64,000 bases of DNA from an uncultured Lactobacillus sp. (GCA_905204935.1 CAJLBJ010000004.1:29428-93427), one strand, 5' to 3'; numbered from the stretch's first letter, positions 18,040-29,875 are shown. Notes: generated from the letters alone by a model not told the origin. Program-made: numbers and translations.

Positions 18040-19392
18040 ATGGAAATATTACAAACTACAGTACAGTATATTTTAGACTTAGGTGCGGCTGTCTTTGTTC
18101 CGTTTTTAATGTTTATAATTGCAATATGTTTACGAATGAACGTTAAAGATGCATTTGTTTCCGCTCTAACTTTAGGAATAGCTTTTACTGGTATGAATTT
18201 ATTAGTTAATTTTATTATGACAAGTATGGGTGCAGCAGCAAATGACTTGGCTACAAATACAGGCCTCTCGTTACCTGCGGTAGACATTGGTTGGCCTGGA
18301 GCGGCCTCAATTACATGGGCTTGGCCATTTGCTTTCCTAATGTTTCCAGTTCAGATAGGTATTAATATTATTTTGCTTTTATTGAATCAAACAAAAACTT
18401 TAAATGTTGATTTATGGAATGTTTGGAATAAAATTTTTTCAGCGGTGTTAGTTTCATATTTTACAAATAATGTATTTTATGGTTTTTGTGCAGCTGTGAT
18501 ACTTATTATCTTAGAATTAAAGCTAGGAGATGCATTTGCTCCAGAAGTTGAGAGACTTACAGGAATTCCTGGTGTAACAGTTCCACACTTTATTTGTTTG
18601 ATTGCAGTTATTTTATTCCCTATCGATGAATTATTAAAGAAAATTCCAGGATTAAACAAAGAATTTAATGCAGATAATTTAAAGGAAAAAATTGGGATAT
18701 TTGGAGAAAATGCAGTAATGGGCTTTATTATTGGATTTGTATTAGGCCTTGCTTCAGGGAATGGATTTAAATTTGCTTGTACTTTGGCAGTGCAAGCAGC
18801 AACAGCATTGCAACTTTTCCCTATGGTATCCAAATTATTTGCGCAAGCATTATCCCCTATTTCCGAAGCAGTTTCAGAATTCATGCGCGAGAAATTTAAA
18901 GATCGTGAAGTCTATATTGGTTTAGATTGGCCAATTCTTGGAGGACGAAATGAGTTGTGGGTTGCTGTTATCTTTACAATGGTCTTTTTACTAGGATTTT
19001 CTATTACCTTACCTGGAAATATTGTTTTACCATTTGCAGGAATTGTAAACCTATCATTTGTAGTAGGTGCTTTGCTATTGACTAATGGTAATGTATTACG
19101 AATGATTATTCATGGTTTTATTTCTGCACCATTATTCTTATATGGAGCAACTTATTTTACACCATATATGACCAAATTAGCACGTGAATCAGGTACTTTG
19201 GATAGTAAACAAAACGGTTTAATTTCTTGGGCAACTTTTGAAGGACCAGATTTGCGTTATATGTTAACTCATATGTTTAGTGGCGATATATTAGCTTTTG
19301 GATTATTTGCAGGTTGGATGGTTTTATTTGTACTCTTGATTAGAAATAGAAATAAATATAATCAGTCACTTATTGATAATGCGAATGAATAA
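18040..19392 (+). CDS. PTS EIIC component, galactitol family
   Basis: The sugar-translocating permease, 450 residues, with many hydrophobic segments and the GatC-type blocks DIGWPGAASITWAWPFAF and IGLDWPILGGRNELWVAV. Length matches GatC. An AAAGGGGA ribosome binding site precedes the ATG. GatC permeases carry polyols and ketoses and phosphorylate them during entry. The RhaD-like aldolase at the end of the operon suggests that the imported phosphate ester is cleaved directly to dihydroxyacetone phosphate and an aldehyde. Confidence 0.92.
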   Translation: MEILQTTVQYILDLGAAVFVPFLMFIIAICLRMNVKDAFVSALTLGIAFTGMNLLVNFIMTSMGAAANDLATNTGLSLPAVDIGWPGAASITWAWPFAFLMFPVQIGINIILLLLNQTKTLNVDLWNVWNKIFSAVLVSYFTNNVFYGFCAAVILIILELKLGDAFAPEVERLTGIPGVTVPHFICLIAVILFPIDELLKKIPGLNKEFNADNLKEKIGIFGENAVMGFIIGFVLGLASGNGFKFACTLAVQAATALQLFPMVSKLFAQALSPISEAVSEFMREKFKDREVYIGLDWPILGGRNELWVAVIFTMVFLLGFSITLPGNIVLPFAGIVNLSFVVGALLLTNGNVLRMIIHGFISAPLFLYGATYFTPYMTKLARESGTLDSKQNGLISWATFEGPDLRYMLTHMFSGDILAFGLFAGWMVLFVLLIRNRNKYNQSLIDNANE

Positions 19393-19461
19393 TAAGATTG
19401 AGTAGAAGTCGAATGGTATTTGAGATGTCTTTCGTCTTCTTGCTTTGATAGGAGGAAGAAT

Positions 19462-19704
19462 ATGTCAAAGAATACTTGGAAAATTATAATAATTTTTTCG
19501 GCAATTATGTTTGTATATAGTTTAATAACACACCAAATTCTACTTACAATTTTAGCATTAATTTTATCTGTAAGAGCGGGTAAACAAAATTTGTTCATAG
19601 AATATGACAAAAAACAAGAGGAAAAACGTCAAAAACTTAGAAATATAATGACTGAACGTAAAAATAAACAAAAGAAAGAAAAATTAGATAAGAGGAGCGT
19701 ATAA
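19462..19704 (+). CDS. Small membrane protein in the PTS-aldolase operon, unknown function
   Basis: An 80-residue protein starting at the ATG behind GGAGGA (19451-19456). It has two adjacent hydrophobic stretches (KIIIIFSAIMFVYSLIT and ILLTILALILSV) and a long, strongly basic and glutamine/glutamate-rich tail (KKQEEKRQKLRNIM, then NKQKKEKLDKRS) that should lie in the cytoplasm. Its stop and the GTG of the aldolase gene are only one base apart, so the two are translationally coupled. I do not recognise a family, and such a gene is not usual in gat operons. It may be an accessory subunit of the permease or unrelated cargo. Confidence 0.6.
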   Translation: MSKNTWKIIIIFSAIMFVYSLITHQILLTILALILSVRAGKQNLFIEYDKKQEEKRQKLRNIMTERKNKQKKEKLDKRSV

Positions 19705-19705
19705 A

Positions 19706-20536
19706 GTGAAGTATCCGAAATATTTAATTGAGTTAGTTCAAACGACATATGATATGTGGAAAAAAGGATGGGATGAATATAATGGTGGCAATATATCGTA
19801 TCGTTTGACAGAAGATGAAGTAAAAAGTATAAAAGAATCTTTTTTAGATACTAATTATAATGTTTATCAAGAACCAGATGTAGTAAAAAATTTAATGGAG
19901 GTTCCTCAAAATGTTCAAGGTGAATATTTGCTAATTACAGCTTCGGGGAGTCATTTTAGATATCTAAAAGAACAACCAGAAATTGATACAGGTATAGTGA
20001 AACTAACAGCTGATGGATATGAAGTTATTGCTGGCTATAATACAGGTAAATATCCAACATCTGAAATATATATGCATATCCTTTCCCATAGTGCAAGAGT
20101 ATCACAAAATAAAAATCATAGGGTTGTTATTCATAATCATGCAACAAACATTGTACTGTATTCATTATTAAATGAAGTAACTAGTGAATCTTTAACCAAG
20201 GATTTATGGAGTGTATTAACCGAATCAATTGTTGTTTTTCCAGATGGAATTTCCGTCTTACCTTGGGAAGTTCCAGGAACACGAGAAATTGGTGAAGCAA
20301 CAGCAAAATTGTTGAAAGGTTGCCGTTTAGTTGTTTGGGCAAAGCATGGAGTTTTAAGTACAGGTGTAGATTTTGAAGATTGTTTTGGTTTGATTGAAAC
20401 GGCTAATAAAGCTGCAGGATTAGCATTAGATTTACAACGTATTAGTGGAAAATCATTAAGAGAAAATAATATTCTATCAGATGATAATTTAAGAGATGTT
20501 TGTGCAGCGTTGAAAGTAACAGGACGATATTTATAG
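19706..20536 (+). CDS. Class II aldolase, rhamnulose-1-phosphate aldolase (RhaD)-like
   Basis: The 276 residues follow E. coli RhaD closely in layout: KKGWDEYNGGNISYRL at the N-terminus, LLITASGSHFR, PTSE with the catalytic Glu, VVIHNHATN with two zinc histidines, VVFPDGISVLPWEVPGTREI and VWAKHGVLS with the third zinc histidine. RhaD splits L-rhamnulose-1-phosphate to dihydroxyacetone phosphate and L-lactaldehyde. No rhamnose isomerase or rhamnulokinase is present. The gene is the last of a GatABC-type PTS operon, which could deliver the 1-phosphate directly. The true substrate may be rhamnulose or another ketose, since class II aldolases share this fold. The start codon is GTG. Confidence 0.85.
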   Translation: MKYPKYLIELVQTTYDMWKKGWDEYNGGNISYRLTEDEVKSIKESFLDTNYNVYQEPDVVKNLMEVPQNVQGEYLLITASGSHFRYLKEQPEIDTGIVKLTADGYEVIAGYNTGKYPTSEIYMHILSHSARVSQNKNHRVVIHNHATNIVLYSLLNEVTSESLTKDLWSVLTESIVVFPDGISVLPWEVPGTREIGEATAKLLKGCRLVVWAKHGVLSTGVDFEDCFGLIETANKAAGLALDLQRISGKSLRENNILSDDNLRDVCAALKVTGRYL

Positions 20537-20563
20537 CTAGAGGACTTAAATTTTTATAAAAAT

Positions 20564-20612
20564 AAAAAAGATAAAACCGCTAAAATTTTTTTATGGGTTT
20601 TATCTTTTTTAT
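20564..20612. terminator. Bidirectional terminator between the aldolase and lacZ
   Basis: AAAAAAGATAAAACC (20564-20578) pairs with GGTTTTATCTTTTTT (about 20597-20611). A/T runs on both sides fit termination in both directions for the convergent genes. Confidence 0.8.
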
Positions 20613-20620
20613 TTTGTTTT

Positions 20621-23623
<3,003 letters not shown>

Positions 23624-23721
23624 TCACTAATAGTATAATCGTTTTTGAAAGGGTTTTTATGGATAAATAAATCAAGCTTATGTGATAATGTTTCTAAATA
23701 AATATTTTAAGGATGATAATT

Positions 23722-24552
23722 ATGCGAATTTTATGGAGAAGATATAAAAGAGTTGATTTTGACTTGAATTTAGATGAATGTGGTATTCATCAATGTACCT
23801 ATCTAAATAAATATAGTTATGTTGTCGAAAATGCCTATATGATTCATTATGTGATGCAAGGAATCGGGTATTTGCAAGTAGAAAATCAACGTTTTAAATT
23901 AGAAAAAGGCGATGCTTTTATTGTTAAAAAAGGGATGAAAATCAGTTATTACCCAGATAAAAATGATCCATGGAAATATTGTTGGATTGCTTTTAGTGGC
24001 GTTTTAGCGGATAAGTATTTGACCAAATACGACTTTACTAATACATGCAAGGTATCGTTTGCTACTACTGAAAGCTTGCCTAACTTATTAATTGCTTTTA
24101 CGGAAGAATTAAAAGATGAAACTAATGATAATGAGCTTTTTAGACTTAGTCATCTTTATCCATTATTTTATGAATTATGTAAAAAATTGGTGCAACCTAA
24201 GGTGTTGGAAAATAAGGAAAATATTTTAAATCATAATCTTGAAAAAGCTATTCAATATATCAACAAAAATTATCAACAGCCAATTAAGGTTACTGATGTT
24301 TGTGAAGAAATTAATGTGACTCGCAGTTATTTATATAAAATTTTTACCCAGAATCTTAAAATTTCGCCACAAGAATATTTAGGGCAACTACGCTTGTTTA
24401 AGGCGTGCGAGTTGTTAAAAAATAGCGCTAAAAGTATTAAAGAAATTACTTTTTTAGTAGGTTATACAGATCAATTATATTTTTCAGCGAAGTTTAAAAA
24501 GGCTTATGGAGTAGCGCCTAAGAAGTATCGCCAAATGTCTCGGCAAAAATAA
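23722..24552 (+). CDS. AraC-family transcriptional regulator
   Basis: A regulator of 276 residues with an N-terminal cupin-type sensing domain (VMQGIGYLQVENQRFKLEKG with GDAFIVKKGMKI) and a C-terminal pair of helix-turn-helix motifs (QPIKVTDVCEEINVTRSYLYK, with ISPQEYLGQLRLFKACELL and YFSAKFKKAYGVAPKKYR). This is the usual architecture of sugar-sensing AraC activators such as MsmR and RafR. AAGGA ahead of the ATG at 23722 is well spaced; the ATG nine bases upstream overlaps it. It is divergent from lacZ and directly before the mannose-family PTS, and a direct repeat suited to AraC binding lies just after its stop codon. It probably activates both sides. Confidence 0.9.
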   Translation: MRILWRRYKRVDFDLNLDECGIHQCTYLNKYSYVVENAYMIHYVMQGIGYLQVENQRFKLEKGDAFIVKKGMKISYYPDKNDPWKYCWIAFSGVLADKYLTKYDFTNTCKVSFATTESLPNLLIAFTEELKDETNDNELFRLSHLYPLFYELCKKLVQPKVLENKENILNHNLEKAIQYINKNYQQPIKVTDVCEEINVTRSYLYKIFTQNLKISPQEYLGQLRLFKACELLKNSAKSIKEITFLVGYTDQLYFSAKFKKAYGVAPKKYRQMSRQK

Positions 24553-24640
24553 TTGGTTGTCATAAAAACATAATTGGTTGTGATTTGCATATTTAAAAAC
24601 AACATTTAAAAGTTTATGCTTTCTTTAGAAAACGTTTTCT
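24551..24640 (+). promoter_or_regulatory. AraC-type direct repeats, promoter and cre of the PTS-sulfatase operon
   Basis: AATTGGTTGT occurs twice in the same orientation (24551-24560 and 24572-24581), exactly 21 bp apart, two helical turns, as AraC monomers need. A weak -35 TTTAAA (24592-24597) lies ten bases later and -10 TATGCT (24615-24620) follows with 17-bp spacing. Downstream is a perfect 14-bp palindrome AGAAAACGTTTTCT (24627-24640), a cre-like CcpA site. The pattern predicts activation by the AraC protein and repression by glucose. Confidence 0.7.
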
Positions 24641-24671
24641 TTGAGAGTTAAAAGCAAAGGAGGGCAAAATC

Positions 24672-25643
24672 ATGGAGTATCTATTACTTTCGCATGGTGA
24701 GTATGCTCAAGGCTGTTATCAAAGCTTAGAGATGATTGTTGGAGATGTTTCCAAATTTCATCCATTATGTTTTTTTGACACGATGAGCAAAGAAGAATAT
24801 GCAGGACTCATAGAAGAAAAAATTAGTCAGTTACCTAAAGAAGAAGTTTGTTTAGTTGCAGATATTGTTGGAGGAACACCATTTAATTGTGCATTAGAAC
24901 TACAGGCAAAATATGAAGACATTAAACTTTGTACCGGTCTATCATTGAACCTTTGTATTGTTTTAGCAACTGGTTTAGAACTTAAAGATGCAGTTTTAGA
25001 AAGTCAACAAGCAATTAAAGTATTTGAAAAGATGCAAGAAGTTGAACTACGAAGCAATCAAGTTACAACAACGATGGCTGAAACGGTAAAAAATACCGGT
25101 TTTGATGTTCGTCAAAACTTGAATCGTTGTCAAAATCAAAGTATGCAAGAAAAAGGAATTGTAGCAATTCGTGTCGATGAACGTTTGATCCATGGTCAAG
25201 TCGCAACCATGTGGACGAACTATACTAATGCGCAACGAATTTTGATTGTTGATAATCAAACTTGTCAAGATGATATTGCTAAAGTTGCATTAAAAACTGC
25301 GACTCCTAAAGGGGTTAAGTTGAGTATTTTAACGAAAAAAGGGGCTTTGGAAAGAATCAATGCTGGTCAATATCAAGATCAACGTGTATTGATGTTAGCT
25401 AAACGCCCAAGTGTTTTATTCGAATTAATTCAAGCTGGTTTAAATATTGATACTTATAATATTGGCAACTGTTCTAGCCATGATGAGACATTAAAAGTTA
25501 AAAAATCAGTTTACTTATATGAAACAGAAATTAAACAAATCAATGAGTTGTTAGCACAAGGATGCAAGATTACAGCACAAATGGTTCCAAGTGATGAACC
25601 ATTGAGTATTGAACACTTTTTAAATTCAAATGAGGAGAGATGA
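24672..25643 (+). CDS. PTS mannose-family EIIAB
   Basis: A cytoplasmic fused phosphocarrier of 323 residues. The EIIA part starts with LLLSHGEYAQGCYQSLEMI, where His8 is the phosphorylation site, and has VADIVGGTPFNCALELQ. A linker near residues 135-162 leads to the EIIB part with IVAIRVDERLIHGQVATMW, where the His of LIHGQV accepts phosphate. EIIAB fusions occur in ManX-type systems. AAAGGAGGG precedes the ATG. It is followed by EIIC and EIID, so the full permease is present. The substrate is unknown; an amino sugar or sulfated sugar is suggested by the operon's sulfatase. Confidence 0.93.
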   Translation: MEYLLLSHGEYAQGCYQSLEMIVGDVSKFHPLCFFDTMSKEEYAGLIEEKISQLPKEEVCLVADIVGGTPFNCALELQAKYEDIKLCTGLSLNLCIVLATGLELKDAVLESQQAIKVFEKMQEVELRSNQVTTTMAETVKNTGFDVRQNLNRCQNQSMQEKGIVAIRVDERLIHGQVATMWTNYTNAQRILIVDNQTCQDDIAKVALKTATPKGVKLSILTKKGALERINAGQYQDQRVLMLAKRPSVLFELIQAGLNIDTYNIGNCSSHDETLKVKKSVYLYETEIKQINELLAQGCKITAQMVPSDEPLSIEHFLNSNEER

Positions 25644-25645
25644 CA

Positions 25646-26449
25646 ATGCAAATCGAAATATGGCAATTAATTTGTTTAACTTTAATCGCATTTATTGTAA
25701 CTCCCGAAGTTTTTTCGATTGCTATTTTGAAAAATCAACCGGTAATGTATGGTTTGATTACTGGAATCATTATGGGAGATATCAAGACGGGATTATTTGT
25801 CGGCGGAACTTTACAATTGATGATTCTAGGGATTAGTACCTTTGGGGGAGCTTCAATTCCAGATTATTCAACAGGAGCAATTATTGGAACGGTTTATGCA
25901 GTTTTAGCTGGAAAAGGGGCAAATTTTGGGATTTCATTAGCTGTCCCAGTCGGTTTGTTGATGGTGCAATTAGATGTTTTAGCCCGTTTCTTGAACGTCT
26001 TTTTAGCTGAACGGGTTGAAAAAAATGTTGAAAAAGACAATCGTAAAGGAATCGAACGGAATGTTTTAACGGGGATTTTAACTTTTGGTTTGTATCGTGC
26101 GATTCCTGTTTTCTTAATGTTACTTTTCGGTAATACTTTAATTCAATTGATTTTAAATGTTATTCCTGATTGGATTATCAGTGGTTTAAGTGTAGCTGGT
26201 GGCTTGCTTCCTGCTGTCGGGATTGCAATCTTATTGCGCTACTTGCCATGTAAGGAACAATATCCATATCTATTTTTAGGTTTTGTGTTATCGGCTTATT
26301 TAAAATTACCAATTATGGCAATTTCTATTATCGGTTTAGTAGCCGCAGTTTTAACTTACAAATCAATGACACAAAATACAACAACAGTTGCACCTGCACA
26401 ATCAACAGGAAAGGATGAAAGCTATTATGACGGCGAATACGAAGAATGA
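25646..26449 (+). CDS. PTS mannose-family EIIC
   Basis: An integral membrane subunit of 267 residues. It has the ManY-type features QPVMYGLITGIIMGDIKTGL and GGTLQLMILGISTFGGASIPD. GAGGAG (25632-25637) is eight bases before the ATG at 25646, which is preferred over the ATG at 25640 that overlaps the EIIAB stop. The last 20 residues (QSTGKDESYYDGEYEE) are acidic and cytoplasmic. Its 3' end overlaps the EIID start, as usual for coupled PTS genes. Confidence 0.92.
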   Translation: MQIEIWQLICLTLIAFIVTPEVFSIAILKNQPVMYGLITGIIMGDIKTGLFVGGTLQLMILGISTFGGASIPDYSTGAIIGTVYAVLAGKGANFGISLAVPVGLLMVQLDVLARFLNVFLAERVEKNVEKDNRKGIERNVLTGILTFGLYRAIPVFLMLLFGNTLIQLILNVIPDWIISGLSVAGGLLPAVGIAILLRYLPCKEQYPYLFLGFVLSAYLKLPIMAISIIGLVAAVLTYKSMTQNTTTVAPAQSTGKDESYYDGEYEE

Positions 26450-27233
26450 TTTAACAAAAAAAGAGCTACGCAAAATTAGTTTACGCTGGATTTTAACTAA
26501 TCAAATTTGTTGGAACTATCAAACGATGATGGCCCCAGGTTATTTGTTTTCCTTGTTGCCAGTTTTATATAAGCTTTATCCCGACAAAGAACAGCGTATC
26601 GAAATGATGAAATTACATTCGCAATTCTTTAATACGAACCCAGTTTTTGGTCATATTATTGTAGCGACTGATTTAGCAACTGAAATGCAACAAGGTTATG
26701 CCTCAAAAGAAGCTGTTATGGGGTTAAAAACTGGTTTGATGGGACCAACAGCTGGAATTGGCGATAGTATTACTGGTGTGTTAATTCCAACAATTTTTGG
26801 TTCAATCGCAGCTTATATGGCACTTGAAGGCAATCCTATCGGGGTTTTACTTTGGATCTTAGTTAACATCGCCATCTTGATGTTTAGATACTACACCTTT
26901 GAGATTGCTTATTACCAAGGAACTAAATTAGTTGAGTTGCTTTCAGAAAAGATGAAACAAGTAACAGCTGCAGCAACTATTTTAGGGATTACCGTGGTTG
27001 GTGGCTTGATTCCAAGCGTAATTACGGCTAATGTTAAGTTAACTTTTAAAACTGGAAAAGTTAAGTTATCGATTCAAGATTTATTAGATAAGATTTTGCC
27101 ATCGATGATTCCTGTTTTATTAGTCTTTGTTTTATACTGGCTTTTAGGTAAAAAGAAAGTTTCACCAAATATGTTAATTATTGGTGTGATGCTTTTGGGG
27201 ATTTTATTAAAAGCAATTGGCTTTTTAGGATAA
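26427..27233 (+). CDS. PTS mannose-family EIID
   Basis: The second membrane subunit, unique to the mannose PTS family, of 268 residues from the ATG at 26427. The motif WNYQTMMAPGYLFSLLPVL near the N-terminus, FFNTNPVFGHIIVATDLA and GLMGPTAGIGDSITGVLIP are typical for ManZ. The upstream ATGs at 26388 and 26415 are less likely because AAAGGA at about 26411-26416 serves the later start. It overlaps the EIIC gene by 23 bases. A sulfatase gene follows in the same direction after 23 bases. Confidence 0.93.
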   Translation: MTANTKNDLTKKELRKISLRWILTNQICWNYQTMMAPGYLFSLLPVLYKLYPDKEQRIEMMKLHSQFFNTNPVFGHIIVATDLATEMQQGYASKEAVMGLKTGLMGPTAGIGDSITGVLIPTIFGSIAAYMALEGNPIGVLLWILVNIAILMFRYYTFEIAYYQGTKLVELLSEKMKQVTAAATILGITVVGGLIPSVITANVKLTFKTGKVKLSIQDLLDKILPSMIPVLLVFVLYWLLGKKKVSPNMLIIGVMLLGILLKAIGFLG

Positions 27234-27256
27234 TCAAATTGTTTGAGGTGAGATAA

Positions 27257-28729
27257 ATGGCTAGACCAAATGTAATTACAATTATTGCAGATGATATGGG
27301 GGCATGGGCTTGCGGTAAAGCTGCGCAAAATCAAGAAATTGTGACGCCGAATTTAGATTATTTATGTGAAGAAGGCTTATATTTTTCGAATTTTTACTGT
27401 GTATCACCGGTATGTTCACCAGCTAGAGCTTCGATTTATTCGGGTAGTATTCCTTCTTATCACGGTGTTTTTGACTGGATTGCTTCAGGAAGTTTAGATA
27501 AAGAGCAGTTAGGTGAAATTAAGGATGCACCGGAATTTGCTAAAGAAGATAAAGCTATCCAATATATGCAAGGAATTGTCACTTATACCGAATTAATGCA
27601 AGATATTGGGTACCATTGTTCTTTGAGTGGTAAATGGCATTTGGGTGATAGCATGACACCTCAAGCTGGTTACCAAGATTGGTATACAATTGGGCGTGGT
27701 GGTTGCGAGTATATTCATCCAGATATTATCGAAGATGGGCAGATTTCATTTAAGGATGAATACGTGACACATTTAATCACCGATAAGGCACTCGCTTATT
27801 TGGATGAATTTACCGATGGGCAACCACATTATTTAAATGTGACCTATACGGCACCACACTCACCTTGGGAAAAAGAGCAACATCCGGCTAAATATCGTGA
27901 TTTATATGCGGATTGTCCGTTTGAATCAACCCCAGATTTACCAAATCATCCATGGCAAGTTGCTTCTTGTCCGGTTCCAAGCGACGAACAAAAACGCCGT
28001 GAATATTTGACTGGTTATTATGCAGCAATTAGTGCAATGGATGAAGGGATCGGTAAAATCATTGCTAAGTTAAAACAATTAGGTGTTTATGAAGATACCT
28101 TGATTATTTTTACTTCCGATAATGGCATGAGCATGGGGCATCACGGAATTTGGGGTAAAGGTAACGGGACTTTCCCATTGAATATGTATGATAGTGCGGT
28201 TAAAGTGCCGATGATTATGTCATGGCCTAAGATGTTTGCTAAAGGTAAAGTCATTGAAAATAATCGTAGTCACTATGATATTTTCCCAACGCTAGTAGAC
28301 TATTTACAATTACCAACAACTAAGTTACAAGATAAAGATTTACCAGGTAAATCTTTACGGCCAGTAATCGAAAATGATGTTGTCTGCGATGAACCCGAAG
28401 ATACGATTATCTTTGATGAATATGGGGCAACACGTATGATTAGAAATGAACGCTTTAAGTTAGTCAAACGTTTCCCTTATGGTCCAGATGAATTCTATGA
28501 TCTAAGTAGTGATCCACAAGAAGAAGTTAACTTGATTGATGCTAAGCAATATCAAGCAGAAATTAAAACCTTATATCAAAAAATGATTGCTTGGTTCAAC
28601 CGTTACGCCGATCCAGCAATCGATGGAACACGTGAAGCGGTTAGTGGCTCAGGTCAATTAAAACTAGCCGGCGCTAAAGGCGATGGCCAAAATGTGTATC
28701 GCCCGATTAAACAACATATGTTTGAATAA
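27257..28729 (+). CDS. Cytoplasmic formylglycine-dependent sulfatase
   Basis: A type I sulfatase of 490 residues. IIADDMG near the N-terminus supplies metal ligands, and CSPARAS holds Cys53, the residue converted to formylglycine (CxPxR core). SGKWHLGD and FTSDNGMSMGHHG complete the active site. No signal peptide is present, so it works inside the cell, on a sulfated sugar that has been imported, most simply by the PTS encoded just upstream. Likely substrates are sulfated galactose, GalNAc or GlcNAc from mucin or glycosaminoglycans; the exact one is unknown. A maturase (anSME or FGE) is required and is not in this window. Sulfatases are uncommon in lactobacilli. A phosphonate-ester hydrolase is a less likely alternative. 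Confidence 0.88.
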   Translation: MARPNVITIIADDMGAWACGKAAQNQEIVTPNLDYLCEEGLYFSNFYCVSPVCSPARASIYSGSIPSYHGVFDWIASGSLDKEQLGEIKDAPEFAKEDKAIQYMQGIVTYTELMQDIGYHCSLSGKWHLGDSMTPQAGYQDWYTIGRGGCEYIHPDIIEDGQISFKDEYVTHLITDKALAYLDEFTDGQPHYLNVTYTAPHSPWEKEQHPAKYRDLYADCPFESTPDLPNHPWQVASCPVPSDEQKRREYLTGYYAAISAMDEGIGKIIAKLKQLGVYEDTLIIFTSDNGMSMGHHGIWGKGNGTFPLNMYDSAVKVPMIMSWPKMFAKGKVIENNRSHYDIFPTLVDYLQLPTTKLQDKDLPGKSLRPVIENDVVCDEPEDTIIFDEYGATRMIRNERFKLVKRFPYGPDEFYDLSSDPQEEVNLIDAKQYQAEIKTLYQKMIAWFNRYADPAIDGTREAVSGSGQLKLAGAKGDGQNVYRPIKQHMFE

Positions 28730-28799
28730 AAGCGGCTCTTTGTCATATCGGATTGATGAAGTAGTCACCCAAGATTAAAGTTATTAATTTTGATTTTTG

Positions 28800-28848
28800 A
28801 GCTCTCTTTACTGAGTTTTCCAGTGAAGAGAGCTTTTTTTGTTTTTTT
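28800..28848 (+). terminator. Terminator of the PTS-sulfatase operon
   Basis: AGCTCTCTTTACTG (28800-28813) pairs with CAGTGAAGAGAGCT (28821-28834), followed by a long T run. Confidence 0.9.
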
Positions 28849-28856
28849 ATAAAAAA

Positions 28857-28887
28857 TTAGGACCAATAGAAATTCTATCAGTCCTAA
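28857..28887. repeat. Interrupted inverted repeat
   Basis: TTAGGAC and GTCCTAA flank an inner pair ATAGA/TCTAT, with symmetric CA dinucleotides between. This is a compact imperfect hairpin lying between two terminators. No gene is attached to it. Confidence 0.4.
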
Positions 28888-28906
28888 AAATTATAGAGCC
28901 CGAAAA

Positions 28907-28936
28907 GACCCACGCCAAATTTTTTGACGTGGGCCT
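28907..28936 (-). terminator. Terminator of the ROK/GH1/GntR operon
   Basis: The hairpin CCCACG(C)C/G(A)CGTGGG (about 28909-28933), with A/T-rich flanks, lies downstream of the ROK kinase gene on the minus strand. Confidence 0.65.
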
Positions 28937-28999
28937 TTATTTTATATTGAAGCTGATTTTTCAGCCTCTTTTATGGATGGATGAGTAAGTTAGTTTTTA

Positions 29000-29857
29000 T
29001 TATTTATTTTGGTCTAAAAAGTTGTAAGCCGCGCCTAGTAAGTTGGCATCGTTTTGATAATGACAACAAACGATTTCTGGCATGACTTCAGGAATTAATT
29101 CTTGTTCTAATGTTTGCTTGAGGTAACCCCGAATTTTTTCAGGAAGTTCACTGCGAGCAGAGACACCACCACCTAAAATAATAATTTCTGGATCAAGACT
29201 AACTTGCAAGTTGTAAATCAAGTTAGCAATATTTTGATACATTTCTTCTAAAACTTCATGAGCTAAAGTATCGCCGTTAGCTTCAAGTTCAAATAACTCG
29301 ATACCTGAAACTTCCCGCCCACTAAGCTTGGCGTATTTAGCGGCCGCCTTAACAACTGTTCCGTTGCCACTTAAATTAGTTTCTTGGCGGTTTTTCATCA
29401 AGCCAAATTCGCCACCAAAAAGATGTGAACCTTTATAGATTTGACCGTTGATAAAGACGGCTCCACCTACACCGGTCCCTAAGACGACAAAGGCTGCGTT
29501 TTGATAGCCTTGACCAGCCCCACTTTTCATTTCACAAATTCCGGCACAATTGGCATCATTTTCGATGGCAACCGGTAAACCAAAGGCTGCTTCAAATTCA
29601 TCAAAAATTGGTCGTTGATGAATATAAGGAACAGCACTTAGGCCTTCAATAACACGTTTTTTGGCGTTGACAGTCCCAGGAGCACTTAAAGCTACTCCGG
29701 TGATAGTTTCATCATAGCTGTCAAGGACACTTTTCATTTGACTAAGCATTTCTTCAAAAGTTTTAGGCGTTGGAAATTTAGCTTGATGACTGATCTTTCC
29801 GTCATCAAATAATCCACATTTGACAAAAGTTCCACCAATATCAAAAACAGCTAACAT
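29000..29857 (-). CDS. ROK-family sugar kinase
   Basis: A cytoplasmic kinase of 285 residues. AVFDIGGTFVKCGLFDDG is the phosphate loop, VAIENDANCAG holds the catalytic Asp region, VLGTGVGGAVFINGQIYKG is the second ATP motif, and IIILGGGVS the third. The cysteine cluster CxCGxxGC that binds zinc in many ROK proteins is absent, as in BglK-like and some ManNAc/mannose kinases. It is the last gene of a GntR-GH1-ROK operon, next to alpha-mannosidase genes. It probably phosphorylates the monosaccharide freed by the glycosidases, such as mannose or glucose. A ROK kinase also accompanies GH38, GH125 and GH29 genes in the pneumococcal N-glycan cluster. Confidence 0.88.
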   Translation of the reverse strand: MLAVFDIGGTFVKCGLFDDGKISHQAKFPTPKTFEEMLSQMKSVLDSYDETITGVALSAPGTVNAKKRVIEGLSAVPYIHQRPIFDEFEAAFGLPVAIENDANCAGICEMKSGAGQGYQNAAFVVLGTGVGGAVFINGQIYKGSHLFGGEFGLMKNRQETNLSGNGTVVKAAAKYAKLSGREVSGIELFELEANGDTLAHEVLEEMYQNIANLIYNLQVSLDPEIIILGGGVSARSELPEKIRGYLKQTLEQELIPEVMPEIVCCHYQNDANLLGAAYNFLDQNK

Positions 29858-29875
29858 ATTAGATTCCTCCTTTAA

